This document shows, in pieces, positions 16,164 to 25,637 of a stretch of 64,000 nt of DNA. The notes beneath the pieces are model-generated. The model did not search any database. It worked only from the letters and a program-made list of their open reading frames with translations, and was not told the DNA's origin. Source of the DNA: Caldilineaceae bacterium (GTDB lineage: Bacteria; Chloroflexota; Anaerolineae; Caldilineales; Caldilineaceae). Position numbers and translations under genes: made by a program. Numbering within the stretch: the stretch's first letter is position 1; the number at the start of each line of letters is the position of its first letter. The stretch lies in assembly GCA_022842065.1 (NCBI GenBank), contig JALHQH010000030.1, positions 73,734 to 137,733 of the forward strand, in the 5' to 3' direction.

Positions 16164-17951
16164 CTACCCCACAAAGACCGGCTGCACTTGGCCCCAAGCC
16201 GGTGGCTTTACCTGCTCTTCCAACTCGCCTTGCACCTGGTTGAGCCGCCAGTAGAGGCCACGTTGGGCCATCAACTGGGGGTGGCTGCCACTTTCGGCGA
16301 TCTGCTTATCATCGAGGACAACGATCTGATCGGCCTTGCGGATGGTGGAGAGGCGGTGTGCGATCATAATCGTGGTGCGCCCCACCATCAGCCGTTCCAG
16401 TGCTTCCTGGATCAACTGTTCGGTTTCCGTGTCGACGGCGGAGGTGGCTTCGTCGAGGATCAGGATCGGCGCGTTTTTGAGCACAGCACGCGCAATCGAA
16501 AGGCGTTGTTTCTGGCCGCCAGAGAGCTTAACCCCGCGCTCACCGATCATCGTGTCGTAGCCCTTGGGCAGCGCCATGATAAAGTCGTGGGCATTGGCGA
16601 CCTTGGCGGCTTCAATAATCTCCTCCGCCGTGGCATCTTCGCGACCAAAGAGAATATTTTCCCTGGCGGTGCCGTGGAAGAGAAAGACATCCTGTAAGAC
16701 GATGCTGATCTGGCGGCGTAGACTTTCGAGCGTTAGGTCGCGCAGATCATGGCCGTCCAGGGTGATGCTGCCCTGGGTGACATCATAGAAGCGCGGGACC
16801 AGGCTGGCCAGGGTTGTCTTGCCCACACCGGTGGGGCCAACGAGGGCCACGGTCGAGTGCGGGGGGACAGTCAGGCTAATGTCGCGCAAGACCGGCTCAT
16901 GCTCCCCGTAACCAAAGCTGACATTGTTAAAGGCCAGCGCACCTTGCGCCAACCCCGGCAAAGTCAGCCCACCCATTTGCTGCTGGCCCTCCTGCTCTTC
17001 ATCCAACAATTCGGTGACCCGCTCGGCACTGGCCGCGGCTTCCTGGATCTTCTCCCAGGCGTCACTCAGGTGGTGCAGCGGCTGGTAGAAGAGTTCAAGG
17101 TAGAGGAAGAAGGCGACCAGATCTTCAATCGCCAGGGTCTGGTTGAGGATGAGCCGGCCGCCAAAGTAGATGACTACAATTGTGCCCAGCGCCGAGGTGA
17201 ATTGGATAAAGGGCTGGAAGATCGCCATCATCTTGAGCGCATAGAGCAGCGAATCGCGGTAACGGTCGATCCGCCGCCAGATCCGATCCAACTCGCTCTC
17301 TTCGCGCGTAAAGGTCTTGATCTCACGGATGCCAGAGAGGTTGTCGGCGAGAATCGCGTTGAGTTCGCCCAACTCATGTTGGCGCTCGACAAAGGCCGGG
17401 CGTACAAAGTGCGCATAAAGGCGCAGCGAAACATAGATCAACGGCATCGGCGCCATGCTCAGCAGGGTGAGCTGCCAGTTAAGCCCCAGCAATACCGCCA
17501 TCACGCCAAAGAGGGTGAGCACGTTGACAATGATATCGGGCAGCGCGTGGGCGATCAGCAACTCGAACTTGTCGGTGTCGTTGACCACGCGCGACATCAG
17601 TTGGCCGGTCTGTTTATCTTCGTAGAAACGCAGGGAAAGCTTTTGCAGATGTTCATAAACCAGCTTGCGCGCCTCTGCCACGACGCCCCAGCCGGCGACA
17701 TGGGCCATATAGCTGCGCAGAAATTGGAGCGCGGCGCGGGCGGTGTAGACCCCAAGGGCGAGGAGTGCCAGGCGTGTCACCAATGCCTGGTTAAATTGGC
17801 CGTCGGCGCTGGTGACGGCCCCGACCATTGTCTTGATAATCCAGGGGATGAGCAACTGCACCGCCACCAGCGCCAACATACTGATAATGGTGATGATCAG
17901 GGTGCCCGTATATTTTTTAGCATAAAGCCAGAGAAAGTTGAACGGTTTCAT
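16164..17951 (-). CDS. ABC exporter, fused permease and ATPase (MsbA/multidrug type)
   Basis: The 595-aa protein has an N-terminal six-helix exporter domain (about residues 15-320) and a C-terminal ATPase with Walker A GPTGVGKTT (372-380), Q-loop VLQDVFLF, signature LSGGQKQR (from 476), Walker B ILILDEATSAVD and the H-loop in IAHRLSTI. Half-transporters of this layout dimerise and export lipids, drugs or peptides. There is no partner half-transporter next to it, so a homodimer is likely. It is a convergent neighbour of the Uma2 fragment. Confidence 0.93.
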   Translation of the reverse strand: MKPFNFLWLYAKKYTGTLIITIISMLALVAVQLLIPWIIKTMVGAVTSADGQFNQALVTRLALLALGVYTARAALQFLRSYMAHVAGWGVVAEARKLVYEHLQKLSLRFYEDKQTGQLMSRVVNDTDKFELLIAHALPDIIVNVLTLFGVMAVLLGLNWQLTLLSMAPMPLIYVSLRLYAHFVRPAFVERQHELGELNAILADNLSGIREIKTFTREESELDRIWRRIDRYRDSLLYALKMMAIFQPFIQFTSALGTIVVIYFGGRLILNQTLAIEDLVAFFLYLELFYQPLHHLSDAWEKIQEAAASAERVTELLDEEQEGQQQMGGLTLPGLAQGALAFNNVSFGYGEHEPVLRDISLTVPPHSTVALVGPTGVGKTTLASLVPRFYDVTQGSITLDGHDLRDLTLESLRRQISIVLQDVFLFHGTARENILFGREDATAEEIIEAAKVANAHDFIMALPKGYDTMIGERGVKLSGGQKQRLSIARAVLKNAPILILDEATSAVDTETEQLIQEALERLMVGRTTIMIAHRLSTIRKADQIVVLDDKQIAESGSHPQLMAQRGLYWRLNQVQGELEEQVKPPAWGQVQPVFVG

Positions 17952-18101
17952 GAGTCTCGTTTGGAATCGGTGATAAGAGTTGACAGTTAAACGGCAATCG
18001 TTCTATTGTAACGGTGCCTTGCTCGCCTGGCAAGTAGTATTACCCCATCGCCTTTTCGTAGTGGCTTGGGTTCAACCGGATCGCAGGGAATTGACAACTG
18101 G

Positions 18102-18182
18102 GAGCACCTGTTGAAACAGGTGCCTGAGATGCGAAACCCGTTTAAACGGGTTTCTGCATATCAGCCCCAGGTTTCAACCTGG
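18102..18182. repeat. Three consecutive hairpins
   Basis: Three short palindromes follow each other: GCACCTGTTGAAACAGGTGC (18102-18121), AAACCCGTTTAAACGGGTTT (18135-18154) and CCCAGGTTTCAACCTGGG (about 18165-18182). The motifs resemble parts of the repeats at 864 and 9749-9821. The cluster lies between the divergent ABC exporter and trxB, upstream of the trxB promoter. Confidence 0.75.
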
Positions 18183-18233
18183 GTGGGAATTCGCGGGCAA
18201 TATTTTCGTAGTCATCCCTACTGATTGTGATTG

Positions 18234-18262
18234 TTGACGAAGTTACACTATTCGCGTATAAT
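18234..18262 (+). promoter_or_regulatory. Consensus sigma70-type promoter of trxB
   Basis: TTGACG (18234-18239) is separated by 17 nt from a perfect TATAAT (18257-18262). It reads toward trxB, with an untranslated leader of about 145 nt. Confidence 0.8.
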
Positions 18263-18263
18263 G

Positions 18264-18282
18264 CACTATAGAAAATATAGTG
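18264..18282 (+). promoter_or_regulatory. Operator-like palindrome at the trxB transcription start
   Basis: CACTATA and TATAGTG are separated by GAAAA, placed directly after the -10 box where a repressor would overlap the start site. The 13-mer ATAATGCACTATA across the -10/operator junction also occurs on the minus strand upstream of the GNAT gene (33288-33310). Confidence 0.55.
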
Positions 18283-18414
18283 AAAATCGAACTCATCGCT
18301 GACTTTAAAAACTGCTGGTACAATGGCTGGTAAAGAGCCGGCTATAGAGCCGGCTATAGAGACGCAAGTGGCCGGTGCAATTAGTTGATGAGTTGAAAAA
18401 TGAGGAGCAAATCG

Positions 18415-19488
18415 ATGACAAACGGTCAAGTTTACACAAATGGCGCAGCGGCCCAGAATGGACATTCCGCGGATCGCCATGTGGAAAATGTAATTGTGAT
18501 TGGCAGTGGTCCCGCCGGTTTCACCGCGGGCCTTTATACGGCGCGTGCCAACTTGTCGCCGCTGTTGATTACCGGCAATGAGTACGGCGGTCAGGTCAGC
18601 ATTACCTATGATGTGGAGAATTACCCTGGTTTTCCCGAAAGCGTGACCGGGCCAGGCTTAGTCGAGAAGATGAAAGAGCAAGCCGAAAAATTCGGCACGC
18701 GCATCGAATTTGACTACGTCACCGAGATTGTCACCGACCAACATCCCTTCTTGGTGCGCACGACCAACGGTAAAGAGTATGCCACCAAGGCGATCATCCT
18801 GGCCACTGGCGCGCGGCCCCGCTTCCTGGGCGTGCCCGGCGAAAAGGATTATACCGGCAAGGGCGTCAGCTATTGTGGCACTTGTGATGGTTTCTTCTTC
18901 CGCGGCAAGGACATCGTCGTGGTCGGTGGTGGTGATAGCGCTGTTGAAGAAGGGCTCTTCCTGACCAAATTTGCGACCAAGGTACGGGTTCTCCACCGCC
19001 GCGATACCCTGCGCGCCAGCAAGATCTTGCAGGATCGTGCCTTTGCCAATGAGAAGATGGAATTCGTCTGGAACAAAGTGGTGACAGAAGTGCTCGGCGA
19101 CGCCACCGGCAAGGTAACCGGCGTCAAGGTCGAGGATACGGTCACGGGTGAAGAAAGCACGTTGACGACTGATGGCGTCTTCATCTTTGTCGGCCACATT
19201 CCGAATAACCAGATCTTACAGGGCAAGTTCCAACTCGACGAAGATGGCCATCTGATCACCGATCGCTACAGCCGGACCAATATTCCTGGGATCTTTGCCG
19301 GCGGCGAGATCATGGACAAGGTCTTTAAGCAGGTGGCGACCAGCGTCGGCCAGGGTTGTGCCGCGGCGATGCAGACTACCCGTTGGCTCGAAGAGTTCGA
19401 GTCCGACCATCACATCGACTTGACCCAGGATCCACGCGATTTTGGCATTCAGGGCATCAAAGCCCAGGTACCACTGGGCACTTGGTAA
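18415..19488 (+). CDS. trxB: Thioredoxin reductase
   Basis: The 357-aa flavoprotein has the FAD dinucleotide motif [16 protein letters not shown] near the N-terminus, the redox-active CGTC at 154-157 (more usual is CATC or CAVC), the NADPH motif [15 protein letters not shown] and the second FAD motif [10 protein letters not shown]. It transfers electrons from NADPH to thioredoxin. The start at ATG 18415 is chosen because AGGAG (18403-18407) lies 7 nt upstream; the ATG at 18400 lies before that site. A roughly 25-aa N-terminal extension and a C-terminal tail of about 25 residues exceed the E. coli enzyme. It has its own consensus promoter. Confidence 0.92.
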   Translation: MTNGQVYTNGAAAQNGHSADRHVENVIVIGSGPAGFTAGLYTARANLSPLLITGNEYGGQVSITYDVENYPGFPESVTGPGLVEKMKEQAEKFGTRIEFDYVTEIVTDQHPFLVRTTNGKEYATKAIILATGARPRFLGVPGEKDYTGKGVSYCGTCDGFFFRGKDIVVVGGGDSAVEEGLFLTKFATKVRVLHRRDTLRASKILQDRAFANEKMEFVWNKVVTEVLGDATGKVTGVKVEDTVTGEESTLTTDGVFIFVGHIPNNQILQGKFQLDEDGHLITDRYSRTNIPGIFAGGEIMDKVFKQVATSVGQGCAAAMQTTRWLEEFESDHHIDLTQDPRDFGIQGIKAQVPLGTW

Positions 19489-19523
19489 TCGTAAAAAGCT
19501 GATAGACGTACCCAGTGCCTCTT

Positions 19524-19643
19524 CGTAGCGGCATGATATTTCGTAGCGGCATGATATTTCGTAGCGGCATGATATTTCGTAGCGGCATGATATTTCGTAG
19601 CGGCATGATATTTCGTAGCGGCACGATATATCGTGCCGCTACG
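19524..19643. repeat. 18-bp tandem repeat ending in a palindrome
   Basis: Five exact copies of CGTAGCGGCATGATATTT (19524-19613) are followed by a sixth, slightly changed copy. With the next 12 bases it forms a 30-bp palindrome, CGTAGCGGCACGATA facing its complement (19614-19643). It may be a transcription barrier after trxB. Confidence 0.9.
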
Positions 19644-19668
19644 AAGATGGGTGATAAGTCTTGTGAAT

Positions 19669-19714
19669 AACACAACAGCGGGGCGCAAAGTACTTTGCGC
19701 CCCGCTGTTGTGTT
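19669..19714. repeat. 46-bp perfect palindrome upstream of murJ
   Basis: Two 23-nt halves are exact complements with no loop, centred on AAAGT|ACTTT. The palindrome ends 3 nt before the first possible murJ ATG, so no free ribosome-binding site is available for that start. It could be a terminator-like or protein-binding element. Confidence 0.9.
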
Positions 19715-19717
19715 AAA

Positions 19718-21388
19718 ATGCATCCCATGCCGCACACTGAACCACCGACCACGCAACCAATTGCTACTGCGCAACCTGGCGCGGAGCAAGTTCCCACCGA
19801 TCCGCCAGCTACCCCCCCAAGCGCGCTTGCTGCGACCACCCCACCCAGCAGCTTGGGCCGCAGTGCCTTGCTCCTTTCTATCGGTAATATTGCCAGCCGC
19901 GTGCTCGGCCTGGCCCGCGAGATGGTGATCGCACGCACTTTTGACGATGCATTGGTGAGTGCTTTTACGATTGCCAGCCAAGTGCCAACGTTACTCTATG
20001 ATTTTTTGATCGGCGGCATGTTGAGCGCCGCGCTGGTGCCGGTCTTGAGTGACTATGCCCACCGTGATCGCGACGAATTTGCACGGTTAGTTGGCTTGTT
20101 GCTCACCCTCTTCGGTACGTTACTCCTGATTTTGACCGGCCTGCTCTATCTAGCCGCGCCGCAGGTGGCCTGGCTGCTGGCCGGTGGCTTTACCCGCACT
20201 GACCCCACCCTCTTGCCTTTGACCACTGATCTAATCCGCGCGATTACGCCGGCGGTCTGGCTTTTTAGCATGGCTGGATTGCTCACAGCTGTGCTCTATG
20301 CCTTGCAACGCTTTACCTGGCCGGCGCTGGCAACGGCATTCTATAATCTGGGCATTGTCCTGGCCGCGCCCTTGCTGGCCGGGCGCATAGGGGTGCAAAG
20401 CTTGGTGGTGGGTATTCTAGCCGGTGCCGTGGCCCAATTTTTGCTCATGGCACTGGATCTCTACCAGGTAGGCTTCAAGTTGCGGCCGGGGTTCAACTGG
20501 CGGCATCCCGCCCTTGCCCGTGTGTTGCGCCTCTATCTGCCGATTGCGCTAGGATTGGTTGTTATGCTTTTTCAGGTGGGGTTAGATCGGCGGTTGGCCA
20601 GCGGGGCCGAGGCGGCCAGCCTGGCATGGATGCGCTATGCCACGACGCTACAGCAACTACCGTTGGGGCTGATCAGTGTGGCGATTTCGTTGGCGGCGTT
20701 ACCGCGCCTTAGCCAATATTTTGCCACTGGGCAAGAACTTGCTTATCGCCAGACCTTGGGGCGCGGTTTACGCATGGTCATGCTCTTGATCATCCCAGCC
20801 ACGGTTGGCCTCTGGTTTCTGGGCGAACCGTTGACCGAGTTACTCTTTGGCAGCGACCGCGTTAATGCCACCAACACGACCCAGATTGTACTGGCCTTGC
20901 AGATATATCTGGTTGGCATGGTTTTTGCTGCGATCGATTTCCCACTCAACTATGCCTTTTATGCGCGCAACAATACCCTCTTGCCGGCACTGGTCGGCCT
21001 CGTCAGCGTGCTAGTCTATGTGATCGTCGCCTTTACGCTTTTACCCCGTTTTGGCTATTTGGGATTAGTCTGGGCCGATAGTGCCAAACAGGCCAGCCAT
21101 GCACTGGTAATGTTGCTGCTTGCCCATCGGCGGATCGGTGGGTTGCAGGCACAAGTGGTGCGTGGCGCGGTACAAATGGCCCTGGCGGCGATCCCAATGG
21201 CCGTGCTGATTGGCAGCGTTCACTACCTGCTACAGGGGCAATGGCCTACATACTGGCTATACAACGGGCTGAGTGTGACTGCGTTGGGTGCGCTTGGCCT
21301 AACCCTCTATTTGTTTATGCTACAGCGCCTGGGCTTGGCTGAAGTGGCACAATTGCAATTACTCATACGCACACGCCTGGGTTTATAA
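19718..21388 (+). CDS. murJ: Lipid II flippase MurJ/MviN family
   Basis: The protein is 556 aa with about 14 predicted transmembrane helices. The N-terminal 45 residues are a Pro/Thr/Ala-rich soluble extension. The family core begins with LLLSIGNIASRVLGLAREMVIA and LYDFLIGGMLSAALVPVLSDY, the conserved MOP-superfamily opening of MurJ. It is proposed to flip lipid II across the inner membrane for peptidoglycan synthesis. The start is uncertain: ATG 19718 directly follows a perfect palindrome, and ATG 19727 is three codons later. Confidence 0.88.
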   Translation: MHPMPHTEPPTTQPIATAQPGAEQVPTDPPATPPSALAATTPPSSLGRSALLLSIGNIASRVLGLAREMVIARTFDDALVSAFTIASQVPTLLYDFLIGGMLSAALVPVLSDYAHRDRDEFARLVGLLLTLFGTLLLILTGLLYLAAPQVAWLLAGGFTRTDPTLLPLTTDLIRAITPAVWLFSMAGLLTAVLYALQRFTWPALATAFYNLGIVLAAPLLAGRIGVQSLVVGILAGAVAQFLLMALDLYQVGFKLRPGFNWRHPALARVLRLYLPIALGLVVMLFQVGLDRRLASGAEAASLAWMRYATTLQQLPLGLISVAISLAALPRLSQYFATGQELAYRQTLGRGLRMVMLLIIPATVGLWFLGEPLTELLFGSDRVNATNTTQIVLALQIYLVGMVFAAIDFPLNYAFYARNNTLLPALVGLVSVLVYVIVAFTLLPRFGYLGLVWADSAKQASHALVMLLLAHRRIGGLQAQVVRGAVQMALAAIPMAVLIGSVHYLLQGQWPTYWLYNGLSVTALGALGLTLYLFMLQRLGLAEVAQLQLLIRTRLGL

Positions 21389-21402
21389 ATGGGTTTAGAC
21401 TA

Positions 21403-21460
21403 GCGCTTGTCATGATTTAGCAGTTTCCATACGAGTAAAAATGCTAAATCATGACAGCGC
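21403..21460. repeat. Inverted repeat downstream of murJ
   Basis: Arms GCGCTTGTCATGATTTAGCA and TGCTAAATCATGACAGCGC differ only by one unpaired base and enclose a 19-nt loop. It may be a transcription terminator for murJ or a dispersed palindromic element. Confidence 0.75.
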
Positions 21461-21508
21461 CAACTATCATTAGACTCATCGATCTGTGCAATCAGCTAGG
21501 ATCAAACT

Positions 21509-21536
21509 GTGCCATTACGACAACTGTGCGTATAAT
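21509..21536 (+). promoter_or_regulatory. Probable promoter of the small membrane protein gene
   Basis: A GTGCCA (-35, 4/6 match) lies 16 nt before a perfect TATAAT (21531-21536). It reads toward the gene at 21583, about 40 nt downstream. Confidence 0.5.
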
Positions 21537-21582
21537 AAAGAAAAATTAGTCGTCATCTTGATTGATAAGGAAGCAAAGACCA

Positions 21583-21915
<333 letters not shown>

Positions 21916-21949
21916 TCCATTACAAGGGATAAATGGTAAGTATCGCTTT

Positions 21950-22693
21950 TTATTTCAGGGCAAGTACTGGTCGCTGCAGGCGCAGGCGCGTCGGATTTAA
22001 TAAACTCCAGGCGAGCGTGTGTAAAAACCAGCAGAGCCAGAAGTTATGTGTATAGAAGAAGAGCACCGTCGTCAGTAAGAGCATCGCCGCTTTAAATAGC
22101 CTGAGCAGCGCGGTTGGTTGATGACGAAGAATAGATGGCAACGCAAGCAGTGCGGCCAGCCAGATTGCCCAATAACTTGCCGGTGTGCTGGCAAGGCCAT
22201 AGGCGATCAAGGTTTCCCACAGGGCACCGCGCAGAAATGACCAATAAAATTCTTCGGCACCGATATGGAGGGCAGGCAATAAACTCCAGCCTGGCGTAAC
22301 GAGTACCTTGGAGGACTCTTTGTGGGCAAAAAGCGGAGAGCTGGCCTGGAATGGCTGATCAGCGGTCGTCTTATCGCTGGTTGGTTCATCGTGGGTCAGG
22401 TTAATTAGGGTGCGGACAAAGATCAGCAAGAGTAAGAGGATGCCGATTAGTCCTAACCCGAGGCCAAAGCTGGCTAACCAGTTAATGCCGGTCAATCCAA
22501 GTAACCGTGGCGAGAGACCACCGGTAATGAGGCCCACGTAAGGGAGCAGCACCCAGTGTATTAACAAAAGTGGTTGACGAAAACGCGGTGCGAGTAAGGG
22601 ATAGATAAGTAACAGCAATAGCCCCATACTCAAACTTATCGCCAGCCAGACGAGCCCAGCATTTAATTCAACATTGTTCATAAAAGATAACAT
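21950..22693 (-). CDS. Polytopic membrane protein, distantly CPBP-like
   Basis: The 247-aa protein has about seven hydrophobic helices. GAEEFYWSFLRGAL near residue 145 and NFWLCWFLHTLAW near 220 recall the EExxxR and FxxxH/HxxxN motifs of the CPBP (Abi/CAAX protease-like) family, but the spacing is not canonical. Intramembrane protease activity is therefore uncertain. It is divergent from the small gene at 22700 with 6 bp between the start codons, so they share a control region. Confidence 0.6.
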   Translation of the reverse strand: MLSFMNNVELNAGLVWLAISLSMGLLLLLIYPLLAPRFRQPLLLIHWVLLPYVGLITGGLSPRLLGLTGINWLASFGLGLGLIGILLLLLIFVRTLINLTHDEPTSDKTTADQPFQASSPLFAHKESSKVLVTPGWSLLPALHIGAEEFYWSFLRGALWETLIAYGLASTPASYWAIWLAALLALPSILRHQPTALLRLFKAAMLLLTTVLFFYTHNFWLCWFLHTLAWSLLNPTRLRLQRPVLALK

Positions 22694-22699
22694 GTACCC

Positions 22700-22918
22700 A
22701 TGACCATTCGACGATTAGTGATCTTTATCGTCATTATACTACTGCTCGCTATCTTTCGCCCATCCGGCTTTTGGAATGAACTTAAGCGCATGTGGGAACA
22801 ACGCGAAACGATCACGCGGATCCTCTTCTTTTTCGTAATGGCCTATCTACTTTATGGGATCTATAGACTCTATACTGAAGGGTGGTTGGATCAATGGTGG
22901 CCAATTGAGGCGCGGTGA
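22700..22918 (+). CDS. Small membrane protein, unknown function
   Basis: This 72-aa protein has two hydrophobic helices (about residues 5-21 and 40-58) separated by a charged segment, WNELKRMWEQRETITR. No family is recognised. It is divergent from the CPBP-like gene. The composition is like that of real small membrane proteins rather than a shadow frame. Confidence 0.6.
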   Translation: MTIRRLVIFIVIILLLAIFRPSGFWNELKRMWEQRETITRILFFFVMAYLLYGIYRLYTEGWLDQWWPIEAR

Positions 22919-23045
22919 ACTGAATGGTGGTCTTAAAAACCAGCATTCAAACATTTCGTAGAATTTTCAAAACTGTAGAATTTTCAAAACTCCGGTTTTC
23001 AAAACAACTTTGTTTTTATAACCATTGCGGTAATACGTTTGGTGC

Positions 23046-23885
23046 TTAGCTGTAGACGCTTAGCGCACGCGCATTTGGTACCGTCAGATGCTTGGGGGCA
23101 AAAGCGCTAGTATCACTCCCCTCTTTACTCTTTTCCAATACTGGCTGTGTACAAAATTGATAACCGAGTCCATGCACTGTCTTCAAATATTGAGGCTGTG
23201 CCGGATCTGCTTCCACTTTGCTGCGTAAGCGGCGCATGGTCACTCGCACAAAGCTAGTATCATCATGCGGATGATAATGCCACACCGAGCAGAGAAACTC
23301 CTTTTTGCTGACCGGTTTATCAGGATGATGCATGAGATAACTCAACATGCGAAATTCATTTGGGGTCAGGCTGATCGCTGCGCCACGCACCTTAACCTGC
23401 TGTAGCTCTTCATTGAGGGTAATCTCACCATAAGTGATGAAGTTGCTTGGCTTGCGGCCGGCCTGATAGCGCACGCGCCGCAACGTTGCACGAATTCGCG
23501 CACGCAATTCATGCAAGACAAATGGCTTAGTCAAATAATGATCCGCCCCCAACTCAATGCCTGCGATCACATCATCTGTCCGCGAATTTGCAGTGATAAT
23601 GATGATCGGCACATCTGTCCGCTTGCGTAATTCGCTACAGACCTCCAGGCCATCCATCAATGGCATATTAATGTCCAGCAGCACGAAATCAATAGCATTA
23701 TTATCAAATGCCGTAAGGGCTTCTTGGCCATTGCGCGCAGTAATCACTTGATAGCCATCTAACTTCAACGTTAGAATGAGCAGTTTACGCAAGGAATCAT
23801 CGTCTTCTGCGACTAAAATGCGAATGATAACGGGGTCAGCGGCTGGCAGTGTGTCAGTTTCAACTGAGGTCGATAAACTACTCAT
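23046..23885 (-). CDS. OmpR/PhoB-family response regulator
   Basis: The 279-aa protein has a receiver domain with acidic pocket EDD (about residue 27), phospho-acceptor aspartate in LLDINMP and the conserved lysine in TKPF. A winged-helix DNA-binding domain follows (LTPNEFRMLSYL, RVTMRRLRSKVE, VHGLGYQF). A C-terminal tail of about 30 residues is extra. No histidine kinase is adjacent, so it is an orphan regulator. GAGGAGG lies about 13 nt before the ATG. Its paralogue is at 27768-28583. Confidence 0.93.
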   Translation of the reverse strand: MSSLSTSVETDTLPAADPVIIRILVAEDDDSLRKLLILTLKLDGYQVITARNGQEALTAFDNNAIDFVLLDINMPLMDGLEVCSELRKRTDVPIIIITANSRTDDVIAGIELGADHYLTKPFVLHELRARIRATLRRVRYQAGRKPSNFITYGEITLNEELQQVKVRGAAISLTPNEFRMLSYLMHHPDKPVSKKEFLCSVWHYHPHDDTSFVRVTMRRLRSKVEADPAQPQYLKTVHGLGYQFCTQPVLEKSKEGSDTSAFAPKHLTVPNARALSVYS

Positions 23886-24376
23886 GATACGCGGTTTGCC
23901 TCCTCAACAAGTGTTGAGATGATTGAAGCTGTAGAGAATGGTTAATCCGGTGGCCAGTACAGACCACACCTAAAGTGCAGTTGTGTTGAAGCCGGTTGCA
24001 TCGATGGCCTTTACCAGTGAAAAGAGCTAGCGCTTGCAAGCAGAGCTCACTTTAGCAGTGGATGTGCCTTATCCTACTGCGAATCAGCAATACCGTCAAT
24101 TATGAAATATTGACGAATAGAGGAAAGTTCCATAGAAAATTGGAAGGAGAGTCGCACAGAATATTTGGGGAAATTGCATAGTCGTAAGCAATACGATACC
24201 AGGCAGTTAACTGACTGTCACTCTGATCCAGTTGTTATCTGGTGTAAAACGATTAAGCCGCAATTGGTGTAAAAACCCCGACGCGCTCCAGCCATTTGGC
24301 TATTTATCTGCTTAACGGCATAATGATTAACGCATTCAAAGATAAAGATTGCAGTATAAAATAGAAAGGTGAGAAA
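23886..24376. other. Intergenic region, 491 bp
   Basis: This is AT-richer than its surroundings, with no convincing gene or RNA. A TTGACG-N17-TAGAAA arrangement near 24111 could be a promoter, and TGGTGTAAAA is repeated near 24240 and 24265. AAAGGTGAG directly precedes the ATG at 24377. Confidence 0.5.
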
Positions 24377-25354
24377 ATGGATTTCCCATCACTCGAAACA
24401 ATTCGCGACGCCCATCGTGCATTGGCCGGCTTGGTTGTAGAGACACCCGTTTGGCGTTGGCAAAATCGTGATGTGAAAGATCAACTTGGCGAAGAAACCG
24501 CGCTCTTCTTAAAACTAGAGCTATTTCAGCATACGGGTTCTTTCAAACCGCGCGGTGCGCTGACTGTTATGCGCCAGCTTGATCAAACGGCGCTGGCCAA
24601 AGGCGTAACTGCGGTCAGCGCCGGCAATCATGCCATCGCCGTTGCCTTTGCGGCGCGCTTGCTCGGCACCACCGCCAAAGTCGTAATGCCTAAAACGGCG
24701 AATCCCTTTCGTGTCCAAAGTTGCCGCGCCTATGGGGCCGAGGTCGAGTTGGTAGAAAATGTAGCGGCAGCTTTTGCCCGTGTGCAGGTCATCCAGGAAG
24801 AAGAATCACGCTTTTTCGTCCATCCCTACGAAGGTCTACACACGATTCTGGGCACGGCCACTGTCGGGTTGGAATTTGCCACGCAGGTGCCGGATTTAGA
24901 CGCAGTGATCATCCCGATCGGGGGCGGGGGGCTTTGCGCGGGCATGGCCACTGCGATCAAGCAGCTACAACCCCATTGTCAGATCTTTGGCGTCGAGCCG
25001 ACTGGGGCAGATTCAATGCACCGCAGCTTTGCCGCCGGGACCCCCCAAGCGATTGAGAAGGTACAGACGATTGCCGACAGCCTGGGTGCGCCCTATGCGC
25101 TGCCCTATAGCTTCAGCCTCTGTCAACACTTTGTGGATGAGTTGGTGCTGGTGGATGATGGCGAACTTACTCGAGCAATGGCACTTCTCTTTCGCTCGAT
25201 GAAATTGGCGGTGGAGCCAGCAGGAGCCGCGGCCACCGCAGCCCTATGGGGTCCATTGTGCGAGCGATTGCGCGGCCGCCGGGTGGGCGTCATTGTCTGT
25301 GGTGCCAATCTTGATATTGAGACCTTTGCCAATCAAGTCAGGGCCGGCGTATAA
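24377..25354 (+). CDS. Threonine/serine dehydratase-like PLP enzyme (fold type II)
   Basis: The 325-aa protein has the PLP-lysine motif TGSFKPRGA near residue 55, an asparagine loop SAGNHAIAVAFAA and the phosphate-binding glycine loop GGGGLCAG near residue 180. Members deaminate threonine or serine or racemise serine. It lacks the C-terminal ACT-like regulatory domain of biosynthetic IlvA, so a catabolic dehydratase or racemase is as likely as threonine deaminase. AAAGGTGAG lies 4-5 nt before the ATG. It is convergent with tRNA-Thr. Confidence 0.87.
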   Translation: MDFPSLETIRDAHRALAGLVVETPVWRWQNRDVKDQLGEETALFLKLELFQHTGSFKPRGALTVMRQLDQTALAKGVTAVSAGNHAIAVAFAARLLGTTAKVVMPKTANPFRVQSCRAYGAEVELVENVAAAFARVQVIQEEESRFFVHPYEGLHTILGTATVGLEFATQVPDLDAVIIPIGGGGLCAGMATAIKQLQPHCQIFGVEPTGADSMHRSFAAGTPQAIEKVQTIADSLGAPYALPYSFSLCQHFVDELVLVDDGELTRAMALLFRSMKLAVEPAGAAATAALWGPLCERLRGRRVGVIVCGANLDIETFANQVRAGV

Positions 25355-25388
25355 GCAAAAAAGCGCCTCCGCAGTTGCGGAGGCGCTT
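25355..25388 (-). terminator. Rho-independent terminator of the tRNA-Thr gene
   Basis: An AAGCGCCTCCGC/GCGGAGGCGCTT stem (25361-25388) with a short loop is followed, in the minus direction, by a run of six Ts. It starts 3 bp beyond the tRNA 3' end. It may also limit transcription from the dehydratase gene on the other strand. Confidence 0.85.
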
Positions 25389-25391
25389 TGA

Positions 25392-25463
<72 letters not shown>

Positions 25464-25637
25464 ATGCCACAGGCGATTGACATGATAACGCGCTGAAAAA
25501 TTGCCGCGTGTCAATCACTAGGATGGAGACAAAGTATACCTAATCAGGGTTAAAAAGGCAAGTTTATCAGTAGTTGTTGCGTAAAGTGCTCGCTTTACAC
25601 GCCCCCGACCGCGTCCCATCCCCCACCTAGCCGGCAC

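Noticed and set aside
16749..17990. 413-codon plus-strand ORF
   Set aside because: It is exactly antisense to the ABC exporter, with composition typical of a shadow frame in GC-rich DNA.
19524..19643. Possible CRISPR array (regular 18-bp units)
   Set aside because: The units are contiguous without spacers and no cas genes are present.
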